Origin: Amorphophallus konjac | Lineage: Eukaryota; Streptophyta; Magnoliopsida; Alismatales; Araceae | Length of the DNA stretch: 64,000 bases | Direction of reading: 5' to 3' | Assembly: GCA_022559845.1 (NCBI GenBank) | Contig: JAHNEJ010003105.1 | Coordinates: forward strand, 62,001-126,000 | Shown: positions 22,401-34,400 of the stretch, piece after piece | How positions within the stretch are numbered: the first letter of the stretch is position 1 | How the letters are laid out: each line of letters begins with the position of its first letter | Notes under the pieces: model-generated | Database searches by the model: none | Seen by the model: the letters and a program-made list of their open reading frames with translations, nothing else | What the model was told of the DNA's origin: nothing | Position numbers and translations under genes: made by a program

Positions 22401-25400
22401 ATTTAGATATATTATATAATTTAATATACTATTAATATTAATATATTATTATTAATATTAATATAACTGATAAAAGATATATAAAAGAAAAATATCTTGA
22501 TGAGAGTCCTTTTGAGGGTTAGCCATACACTTCACATGTTTCTAGCGATTATAAAGACATCCATTACTAACAACCTATGTTGAGGGGTTAGACTCTCACC
22601 AGGAATAACTTTGCAATCTTTATATAAAATTCTATTGACCTTCCTAATAAGAAAATAGTCAATTTGACTTATATGTGTTCCACTCTTGTAAGTTATTAAG
22701 TGTTCGTCCCTCTTCTTAAAGAAGGTATTAGTAATTGTTAGATCATAGGCCATAACAAAATCAAGAATAGTATAACCCATATCATTTCTATTGTCAAAAC
22801 CAAGCCCTCCATGAATCCTCTCATGACCTCTATTATCTTTATCCACATGACCATTAAGATCCCCTCCAATAAAGATTCTCTCTTCATTAGGGATATTTTG
22901 GATCAAACTATCAATAGTCTCCTAAAATTACTTTTTAATGCTCTCTTCTAATCCTACTTGAGGGGCATATGCACCAATTATATTCAAAATATCCTCACCT
23001 AAGATAAGTTTAATTAACATCAATATATCTCCCAATCTATTAACTTCTACAACTCTATCTTTTAAGTTTTTATCTATTATTATAGCAACACCATTTCTAG
23101 AGTTATTATTACCCGTATACCAAATTTTATATCCATCAATATCTTTAGCTTTATGTTCTTTGCACCTAGTTTCTTGTAGGCAAGCTATGCTAACGCTCCT
23201 GCCCTTCATTATCTTAACCAATTCTAAACCCTTACCCGTTAAAGTTCCTATATTCCAAGTAGCTAGACGGATCCTATGTTTTTGGACTAGCTTCTTTACC
23301 CATGAACGTCCAACCCTACACAGGAACCCTTGCCTATTTGACACCGCAATCGGGCGCCATTGCGGCGCGTCGCTTACAGGGAACGCCCTAGTTAGCCCTT
23401 GCTCACTTTTTATTCCATCTGGGTTCCGATGTAACGCGTCGCTTCCGGGGGACGCCCTAACATTAGCACAAAATGTATGATCAGAATTCATGTGGGAGAT
23501 GTGACAAATTTTTACTGCTGGCTGTCAACCTAATGCAAACCCTCCCCCTTTCTCATCCGGGCTTGGGACCGGCCATGGCAGAGTTATTGTGGTACCTATA
23601 ATGAGGCCCATAAAATATTGACTCTTACCTACCTGGGTGAAGCTTATCAGAAGTCATCATTAATACACGAGACGATGATGTTAAATAGAAGCAAATGTCA
23701 TTGACTCAGGTTTTGGTGCAGCCAGTTTTTAGCCCATTAGAATTTGGACCATCATCTTATAGTCGGCACAACATTCAAATAGATAATCCTCTCCTCACCT
23801 TCTCCATTGTACTACCTCTGTTTAGTAATAAAATTGGTCGTACAATCCACACTTGCCCACCCCCCCCCCCCCCCAAAAAAAAAAAACAAACAAACATTCA
23901 AATAGATAATCAGATCGAGTATAGCTTGTGGGCATTGGAATGCTTATGAAAGTTTTGTAATTTTGTTCGACATATTTTGATTTGGGTATTTCACAGGTTA
24001 AATAAATCTCCAAAGGGAAGTTACACAACTGTTAGCAATTACAAAATGTGACTCTGGGAATTTCTTCTTATAATTTTTAGTTACAAACAAGTTGGCTTTG
24101 GATTCTTCTTTCCTTGGAATTGGATTCTTTCTCTTAGGGCCGCTTTGTTAATGGAATAAGTCCCGGGTAGAATGAGTTATTCTACCTTTTCACCCTTGTT
24201 TGAGTTTGATAGCAGGATTAAGTTACCAGGGGTCGGTTAGGATAAAAACCTTTATTCTAGGAACAACTCATTCTACCATTTCTTAGGAATGAGTTATTCT
24301 AGAGGGTAAGAACAAGTTATCAAACTGAAAAAGACAAAAGCCAAAGAATAACTCATCCTAACCCATCTCATATGAGTTATCCTAACCTATTATCAAAGTG
24401 GGCCTTATAGAATAAGTAAGAAATAAGTTGTAAGTTCATGCTTAAGGCCTGAGGAGTGTTCTTTTGAGGAGGGAGACTTTAACCAGAACAAGGAGGGAGT
24501 TGAGAGTGTTTTAATAATGGAGCAACGTGAATGTGCAGTTCTTGGAGTCATTTCATTCTTTAGCAAAGTGCAACATAATTGATAACCTTGACCAAAGATA
24601 CAATGACAGTCGATCAGATGATGACTCATGTGTACTACCTTGATTAATGACAATCAACTGATGGAGCAACCACTACCTTGATTAATGTTCATGCTCATAA
24701 AGATAGATGAACACTAAACTAGACTAAGAAGAAAGTCAAAAAGCGTTGAAGAAGACTCAAGAAGTACACTCTCTTATCAAAACCACTTCATTTCGCACGC
24801 ATATGAATTTTGAATGAGTTTATCTTTATTTTTCAATGAGAGAAGATTTCTTGTTTTTATTCTTTGGTAGGGAGGTGTGGATCATCTTTTCACTACTTAT
24901 ATTGTCACATCTTTTCTGATTTTCCCTGTCCTTCACATCTCAAGTTTACTTTAAATTCTTTTACTGTTTTGTCTTATATTTCTATTCATTCACTTTTGTT
25001 ATGTGCTATATCCTAGTTGTTTTACCTTTTCCTTTGCAAGAAAATCCGTCTCAGTTTATGTGTGGATGGCTCTGCCACCCACCCAATTACCTCCATTTCA
25101 TCATAGACTAAATTCTATTCTATTTGGTAATAGCTGTCATGATATTCTCCATTTCTTTCATTATTTTCTTCAAATTTATATTCCAGTCTTCCAGTGTTCT
25201 TATGCTTGTATTGGTTCTTTTTAAAGTATTACCACATGGATATTCATGGGCATATAGAGGGCAATGCGCTTGATCTTGTCAACAAAGATCGAAGAATCCA
25301 TCATTCAAATCTTTTAATTAAAGCTCAGAATCTTGGTCTTGCAACGTTTTATGTAAGCAAACTTTATTTTGTCCTTTCAATTTGATTTTCTGTTGCAAGG

Positions 25401-28400
25401 TTCTTTGACAGGTTTATAGTTTGCTGATTGAAGTTTGATATTTCAGGTCAGTGTCCGGAGGCATTCTGGACGTGAGATTTCTAGTCAACTTATTAAGGTG
25501 GAAGTTTATGCGCCACTACGCATACATCCTGATTATATTTTCCTTGTACCAGGTGCTTCATATGTGGTATTCTCTCTCAAACGGTTGTGCCTAGTGATTT
25601 ATTGTCATACCCGTTCAAGAACAGTGTTTATGTTTCTCATTCTTCTGTTCAATTGAAGATATTATACTAAGTAATTCACATCTATATTGTATGTTTGCCC
25701 TTTACAAAAGTTATTTCTTGGCAAATTTTTGATTATTGTTGTCACCTATGCAAATCTGATATTGCGCACTTTATTGCCGTTGTAGCTTGTTCTTGAAGGT
25801 GGGCCAACATTTGGATCTTTTTTTGAGTATACTAGTTTAGATGATGAAACTGCAATTGTCAATGGTTCTTCGGGAAGGCTTACTGCTGTGTCAATTGGAC
25901 GTACTGTGAGTATTTGCCATGATTTATAAATGTAGATAACTTTATTATTTTATTGTTATTGATTATTATTATTTTCCACATGCGTAGATCTTTACTTTTG
26001 CTGATTATATATATTATTCTTGTTTGAGTGCTGCATGTTTTATGATACATCACATCTTTGTCTTTGCTTTACTTCTCATAATTCCTACTATATAACTTCT
26101 GAGAAGTGTTAAAAGCTCATGTACTGCTCTTGGGAAATGTTAGAATTGTTCTCTTCGTTCCCTGTGTAATTTTATGGTCTGTTTCCTGTATTCAGACTAT
26201 TCATGCATCTGTTTATGCAAATGGAGGAAGCCTGGTTAGTGAAGCATTTGCAAAAGTTGTAGTGCGAATCCCATCAGTAATGTCACTGCATCTGCCGAGT
26301 GAATACCTTTGCGTTGGTTGCCAAATGCCTGTCTTTCCCTCATTTCCTGAGGCAAGCACTTCTGCATTGTCATGATAATTTTTTCTTAATCTATATGTTG
26401 CTAAACGGATGACTATAATATTCAGGGAGATCTGTTTTCGTTCTATGAGGTCTGCAAAAATTACACTTGGAGTGTGGAAGATGAGAAGGTAGAACAAAAC
26501 GATTCATTGTTTCATTAGTGTTCTCTTCTGTATTGCTAAAGTTGATTCTATGTTTATTTTTGCTATATAAAATGATGTACTTTCCTTTTTTGTTATTTAG
26601 GTCTTGAACTTCCGAGCATCTCAATTCTCCCATTTTGATCGTCAACGAGTCCCAAAAGCAAATCATGTGAATGAACAACATTATTCAGATTATTTAAATA
26701 ACGAGGACTATGGATTTGTCAACATGTTGCATGGCCGGTATTCTCAATGATCCTGATACTATTCTTTCTTTTTTTAACTATCATGATGGGAAGAAACAGC
26801 ACCTGAACACTTGGTTTGAGTCTTCAATTATTTGCTTTGTTGCCCTGTTGGACCCCTCATAATTTTCATGGATATTTCCAGCATAAGAAAAATTAAATTA
26901 ATTCTACAACGGCACAAGTTGATATTAAATCATTGCCGTTGTATTTCCATTGTATTCCAAGTTCTCGTTCAACGGATAGGTGTGCATGTTTGAGGTGTGT
27001 TCTATTCACCGGAATAATGTCAAACACTTGATGGGTGGCATGAAGTCACATACCCGTACAAACAATCAACCACACCCATGCAAACAATCAACCAATAGTG
27101 ACATTTTTATTACCCCGGGATTGTCCTCGGTGTTTCAAAAATGTGGTCCCTGCGGTGTTCGATCTGGACAGCAAAGTGGCGTCGAGGAGAACACGCCAAA
27201 CACAAACAAACAATCCCCACGTGCACTGCAGCGGCTTGGACTGCAAGGTAGAAACAAAGAAAAAAAGGAGGGGGGTCAAAGGTTTTTTTATATAGGTCTT
27301 AGGGCCGGCTGCAGCAGGGAGTGGGGGTCGCTCCCTGCTCCACCTGTACAGGTCCAGGGGGGGTCCCATCCCTGCAGGCAACCAGGGGGACCCTAGGCCC
27401 CCTCCCACCTGTGCGGAATCACCCCGTGAGGGGGGGGGGGGGGGGTCCTCCACCTCTGCTCTAGCTCTCACCTGTGCAGGTTACCGGGGGGACCCAAGGG
27501 GGGTCCACCTCCTCCACCTATGCCTTCCCACCTGTGCGCAAGCACAGGGGAGGGTCCTCCACCTCCGCTCCAGCTCTCACTTGTGCAGGTCACTGGGGGG
27601 ACTTAGCGGGGGTTCCGCCGCCTCCACCTCTACCCTCTCACCTGCACACAAGCACCAGGGGAACTAGGGGGGCCCTCTTCCACCACCTAATGCCACAGGG
27701 GGGGATCAAGGGTCCACCACCACCACCGATACTAACCGGGGGGACCCAGGGGTGGGGGTTCCACCGTTGGGTGGTACAGGGGGGACCCCCGGCTTGGGTT
27801 CTACCACCGGGTGCCACCGGTGGAACCACCCCCTTCCCCCTCTTACCTTTCTAAAAAAAGGGAAAGAAAGAAGAAAGAAAAAAATGGAAGAAATAAATAG
27901 GGAGGACTTAAATGGAGAGGTGAGCTTACCTCTCTTGTCACACTGGCGGGGGAGGCCTGATCTTGGTCCTTCTCCACCGGTGGAATCCTATGCCCACCTT
28001 CCACCTCTACAAGGTGCTGGGGGAACCTAGGGTGCAGTCAATGCGCCACCCATTAATGCACCATGGGGTTCCCCCACCTAGGTGCGCCCTCCTATAAAAG
28101 GAGGAGAGGACCTCATTCTCAAGGAGGGACGGAAAAAAAAGAGACAAGACACTGGGGAGAACACAAGGCCCAAGCCTGCGCAAGCAGCTCCAAGTGGTGT
28201 GCTCTTCTCAAGAACTTCAAGAACACTTGGAGGAATTTGAAGACTTGGGAGAGGTCTGGTCTGCCCAACCCCCAAAATTTGTATGTTGATCGGAGAAGTG
28301 TCCATCGAGAAAGGAAGTTGGTGTTTTTGCACTTACACCCTTACCTTGGGGAGATTTGCTCGTAAATCATGTAAGTTCTATAAAAAAATACATAAATTCG

Positions 28401-31400
28401 TGTAAATTTTTTTTGGAAAATTATGAAAGTGCATGTAGAGTTTGTTCTCATGAGAAAAATTACGTCCAAGTCCCTAATTTGGGTAAAATTGCAAAAAAGA
28501 CCCTACAAATGTGTAGAATCACATAAAAATTCTAAAATTCAGGAAAAATCCTTAAAATTCATAAATTGAGCAACAAATGTTCAAGTTTGCAAAACTTCTC
28601 CTAAAATTGGGGGAAAACCCATGTTTTGTTCAAGAGTCATGGAAAATTACAAATAAACTTCCAATTGAGAGAGAGTTGCAAATAAACCCCGATTAAGGGA
28701 AACCTACAAATAAACCTCCAATTGAGGAAAACTTGCAAATAAACCCCCGATTGAGGGAACAACTGCAAATAAACATCTGATTGAGAAAAAATGTAAATAT
28801 ATTCCCGATTGAGGGAGAACTGCATATGAATCTCCGATTGAGAAAAAATTGCAAATAAATCTCCGACTGAGGGAGAACTGCAAATAAACTCTCCGAGTGA
28901 GAGAAAATTGCAAATAAATCTCATATTCAAGAAAAATTGAAAACAAGCTCCAGTTCATGCCCTAGAGCATGGGGGTTCTTTATGTGCTTAAGCTTACCTG
29001 TCACATTAGATAATGCAAGGGTTAAAGAATTTCTTTGACAGTTAATCAAAGATGTTCGGATTTACACCAATGTAAATTAACACCGACTACGGCCGATGAG
29101 AAAATGTCCAGCACTCGAATCCTAAATCGTCTGATAAAAATAAAACGTGGAAACAATCATGTACATGCTAATCAATTAACTAAACAAAAATGTGCATATT
29201 TATACCAAAATAGATAACTCAAACCTTTTTAAAACTTCTAGCTTTCCACGTGTTAAATAGACTGACATGTCCGTTGGTACATATTCTGTCTTTCGTCTTT
29301 CTGCTAAAGAAATATCTATACTTTTGTCAAGGTTGTGATTTCTGCTTCTTTGCGCCTTGTTATAGGAGGGAGAGGAGGGGACAAAGCTCCAGGCTCACAA
29401 ACACCAACTACTGCAACAACAACAATGGCCACAGTCACTTACGTCTCGCAAATCAGTGCTAACCTTGTCAGATTTGGATATCTGGCCACCTCGATTGCAT
29501 TCGGGGACTTTCCTCCGGTCATTAGATCACCTTTCTTTCTTGGGGTGATGCTTGTGGTCGATGAAGTATCGGCCTCATTTCCTATAGCCAACGGCACCAT
29601 TTCCCAACCACAATGCCAAGTTTTCTCGGTTAATACCATAAGCACCTGGGTGATTGTCCCACCGAGTGGGGGCAACGCCGGGCCCGCAAAGGCACAAAGC
29701 CTGCAACTACAATATCCCGATCCGACAACATGGTTATTGTTGGAAGCCTACGCATACGGCTCGATGGTGGGGATCTGATTGTGCCTCGAGACAATCACGT
29801 CCCCACTATACCAACCTCCAATCAGTTCGTCGTGTTACCCAAAGTTGCAGACGACGGGCCTAGCTTCAAAAGGAGGCCAAACTCCAAGAAAATAATTAGT
29901 TCGCAGAGTGAAAATCTTAGGTAGACCAAGCAAGTGTGGGTCACCAAAAAGGAGGCCCACATCATCAAGAAGGCCGCAACCGCGGAAGATAGACTAGTCC
30001 GAGTATTAGATCTGCAAGAAGCAAAGGCTCCGGCTCCTCACACAGAACAACCCCGGGGGAAAAAACGCAAGGGGGTGTATAAAAAAATTAACCAGGTTTG
30101 TCAATACCCGGAACCAATTCGGTAGGAAGGAATAAATCCTTCGGAAGCCTCTGTGGTGCGGACCTCAGTCTTTGACAAGCTGGGAGTCTCTTAAACCCGT
30201 GTCTCAATTTTTGATAGACTAGGGGCACTTGCCCACTCGGGGCGTCAATCTCAAAAGAAGAAAGGGAGGGTGCAGATCATAGGAGATACTATTAAAGTGT
30301 GTACCTGCTACGCGTCCGACAGACAATTGGCCCAAGGCGATGATGACTGGGCTAATATTGGGGAGCCATCTAATTCGAACAATCTGATTAATCATGAAGA
30401 GCTAGCCATTCTCATTAGGAGTCAAAATTGGTTAGTAAGATGTTCCCGCAGTTTGGTTGTCCTGAACAACATTGTAGCTCATACTAATAATCTTCCTGAA
30501 TCCTCTCACCGGGGGCAGAATCAAGAACAACATAAGGCGCTCGATCAAAGGGAGGAGCCTCATTTGATAAAGGAGATAAATGATAACGAGGGCACGGGCC
30601 AAGCATACGACAATCGGCTTCTTGGAGTCCACAACATGTCGACTCAAGAGGGCCCATCTCGACGGGCTCGCAACAACTCACTTTCACAGAACTTGTTCTT
30701 GAGCATGATAGATGATGAGAAGTGGGAAAGCATGCAACGTTGGTATATGGAAATGACTAGTCTCATGTTCGAAATGAAACGACAACTAGACAATAGAGAT
30801 CAACACTTCATACCATCAGCTCAAAATCAAAATGTTCAGGGAAATCGACGGCCTGTCACACCTCCTATGATTAATCGACAAGCTGTGGCTCTTGTTGATT
30901 TTCTGGCAGAAGTAGAGGTTGAAGCCCCCCGCGCACCAGTCAATGCTCAGTCTTCTTAGGCATTAGTGACTGAAGATATCATGACTCAAAGGCGCATGAT
31001 CGAAAAAATTGTTGAAGATAAGTTCGCCCAACATGGTGAAGGAGTCGCCACTATCGACTTATACAGTGTGTCGTACCCCATTAATCATGAATTCAAGAAG
31101 TTGCCACTAGACAATCCCAAGGTGCCCAAACTGCAAAAATTTAGCGGTCCCCGCAAGAGCACATGGCCTACTATATAATGGCCATGGGCGAATTGGCGCT
31201 CGAGGAGTCATACCTCCTCCGGTATTTTGCAACTTCCCTCACGGGTACCGCCTTCCAATGGTATTCAAGATTGAAGCCCAACTCAGTTGTAGACTGGGCA
31301 GATTTGCAAAAGAAATTCATTGACCGCTTTCAAACAGCCGAAAGGAAGGTGTCCCTGACCGAACCGTGCTCTCTCAGGCAAAGAAGAGTGGAAACAACAT

Positions 31401-34400
31401 TTGACTATATTAAGTGCTGGAGGGACTTTAGCATGAAGTGTGACAATCCTCTCGCACAAGAAGATGCCATCACCATATGTAAAAGGGGATTGGCGGCTGA
31501 AGTTAATGAAAAGGTGTTGGGCATAAATATTAAAGGCTTTGACCTGTTGAATTATGTCGTGGCAGAAATAGAAATGTTCTTTGTGGACAACCCAACGTTC
31601 ACGCTGCTTAAAGCGAAGGTTCCAAAAGACCGTAATGTCGCAAGAAAAGAAGTGAACTTGGTGAACTTTTCCCCAACTCTTGAGAACAGTGGGGAAGTAG
31701 GCTCGAGCTCAAGCGATAACTTAGGCAAGAAGCCTACAAGAAAGTTTCAACATTATCAGATCGGATGAAGACTCCTTACTCCTTTAAAAAGGAGCATACC
31801 CGGTAGCTTTTCAATTTGTGCATCAAAAGTGGGTTGGTGACCCTCTTAGAACCACGGAAGTCGATCGAGGTGGGCAAGTCAAATGAGCCTAATTACTGCG
31901 TGTGCCACCGCATGTGGGGCCATGTGGTCGAGGATTGCTATATCTGCAAGAATGAACTTGAGAAAGTAATTCAGAGTGGTGCTATCTCAATGCGAGAACA
32001 TCTGGCTAACCCTCCCCAGCTTCATGCTTGGAACAAGCCAAACTTATTCGTCAATGTTATTCACGAAGTCTCTGAAGCATGGCGGGCAAGATTTTTGCTT
32101 AACGGGTTTGAGCCGGCTCCCGCTACTGGTGTTATCACCTTGGAGGCCGAATCATGAAACTGGTGGCAGGAAGTTATGCCAGGGGGCACTCTCCCTCAAA
32201 AGTATGAATACTTAGTTGTTCGGAAAACCGCCTGGAAGATTAAAAGGGGGATCTGGCGGCTACAACGCAATCAGTAAAAGCTACTGCAACTTGTGAAACA
32301 TGTCGATAAACAATTGACAACACTTCCCCCAATATCGTTGGTAAGGGAATCTTTCCTGGTACATGCCCAAAACTCGGAAGCCCCAGCAGATGTCAGGATG
32401 TTATCGAGGTCTGGAGGATGGTTGTCTGAGGAGTCGACAGACTCATCTGCCAATGAAGCGCCTAAAAAATCATATTCTTTTCTTGTCACAAGGTTTTGGA
32501 AATATTCCCTATATGTCGAAAAGAGGGATTCATAGATTTTCCTACATCATTAGAAAATGATCCAGGCACCAACATAATGTTCCGACATGGTTACTGTTTG
32601 TACCATTGAGCAGTAGGTCATGTCATTTATGATTATCATGTCTTTAAAGACATCGCGGGGGATCTAATTGCTCGACAGGTAATAGGGATAGATTATCACT
32701 TGATGACTTCCCCAGAGCCCCACACATGGGACCAATTATGCTTCTCTATAAATGTCATACATGCATCAACCTCCCGTACGTCCCTTGAGCCAGAGGCAGA
32801 GGAGGCCAATATTAGTCAAGACCAGCCCACATCATGCTACCCTAATTGGCGACCGTGGCAGGATTGAGTCTCTGCCTTTCCCAAAAGAAGACACTCGGAG
32901 GTTACTCAACATTCTTTTGGGCGGGAATGAAGTTTTGGTGAGTGACCTCCCAAGAAGTCATTTCAAGGCAAGCTCCGAGAGCCTGGGGCATTGCACGCCT
33001 GTCTCACATGTAATCAAGGAGGACCAGGAGGTCCGAAAAGGGATTGAACATCTTCTTCAGCAAGGAAACATTAATTCGTCGACGAGCGAACTCAGAGAAC
33101 TTACCGAAGGATTGCTTAGTCAAGTTTTCTCACCAAAAAGTTGATATCAAGGATGCCTAGTGAACTTACTTGATTATCAAGGTGAGTCTAGCAACTCAAT
33201 AAGACGCTTAACCCCCGTAGTCTTCCCAAAAAGGGGCAAGGGGTCATCAAGCAAAGCTCTAGGCCAAGTAATGCTAAGGAGGGATCCGATAAGTCAACCC
33301 TGAGGGTTGACCTAAGTGGAGCAACCTCCCGGCTAAGCCAGGAAGGCAAGGCCCCAGTATAGTATATTAAGTACAATTTAGAGCAAATGCAGAGGGACCA
33401 AGCCAAGGAGAGCATTTCTGAGCAAAATCCTAGACAGCCCAAAAGGTGAGACCCAAGAAGAAAATGCCTACAATTTTGGGCACAACCATAAAGGCCAAAC
33501 CAATAAGGGGACGTGCGATAAGCAAGTCCTGGGACCAAACCCTGCACAAAATCAGCAACAAGTAGAGGGTAAAATTGGGACAACACAGGTGCTCCCCACC
33601 TTTAAGTCTTTTGTATGATTGAATATCAAGAGTTGCCGCCAGAAATAATCTAGTAGACAATCAATGCCACTTTCTAAGAGCAGCAACATGAAGGTGATTG
33701 GGTTAAAGTGACCTCAGAAAAACACACTCGACCTGAGCCCTCTAAGGCGAGAGCCCAAGGTAGAAGTTTCAATACTGGGGGAATGTTCCACCCATCCCCA
33801 AAATCGGAAACTCCTTCTCTGGTAGAAGTCGCGCAAGTCAAGAAACATGAGAGGAACATAAAAAAAGAATCTATAAAGAAGGTTGAAGAAGCAGATCGAG
33901 CGGATGGCTGCCATAGAAGCTCACAAAGAATCCCCAGTACAAAAGTTATAAAAATTGATTGATGAATTGGAAGAGTATATTCCTTCCTTACCAACTAGGG
34001 CTATCTCTCTGGATAAATATATTCCCTGGGAGTAACTTGACCGCAAAACACACTTCAAGAGCTAGCTCCAGCAAATGCGTCAACGGGCACTAAGAGATGA
34101 GCGACTTCTCATCCCGGAAGAGGTCTCCCTTTTCTACAAGGATGAGGAGATTACCCTCGAGAAGTTAGAAGAAATGTTGAAAGATTTTTCCTGTAACATG
34201 GTGCCAATTCCTTCACCTAGTGTGCCGCAACCATATGGCAAAGATGAAATTGCCACTACCCAACCTGAGCGTAGGATTACCGTGGCTACCTATAGACGCT
34301 GCAATGCAGAAGAACGAAATCGCGGATGCAGTAGAGGGTGAGGTCTTGGGCAAGGAAGAAATCCTGAGCCCCCAACTCGCAAGAGCACTAGCTCCTCTGA

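Larger units (their letters stand above)
20800..23620 (-). mobile_element. RTE-type LINE, antisense to GP210, 3'-truncated and inactivated
   Basis: On the minus strand the order is: 5' leader (to about 23600), endonuclease (about 23490-22530), linker (about 22380-21590), reverse transcriptase (about 21590-20800). The reading ends near [14 protein letters not shown], just before the expected catalytic FADD box, so the 3' part is missing. LINEs usually lose their 5' end. The frame is broken at 22910-22930, in the AT-rich insertion 22380-22500, near 21580, and by the MITE at 20906-21203. Host databases often call such copies craniofacial-development-protein-like. Confidence 0.9.

Noticed and set aside
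22928..23491. A host gene of the craniofacial-development-protein-like type
   Set aside because: The domains are those of an RTE LINE endonuclease, followed by reverse transcriptase in the correct LINE order, with frameshifts.
28640..28945. Regularly spaced repeats resembling a CRISPR array
   Set aside because: Spacers are as repetitive as the repeats, no cas genes are present, and the locus is eukaryotic. It is a minisatellite.
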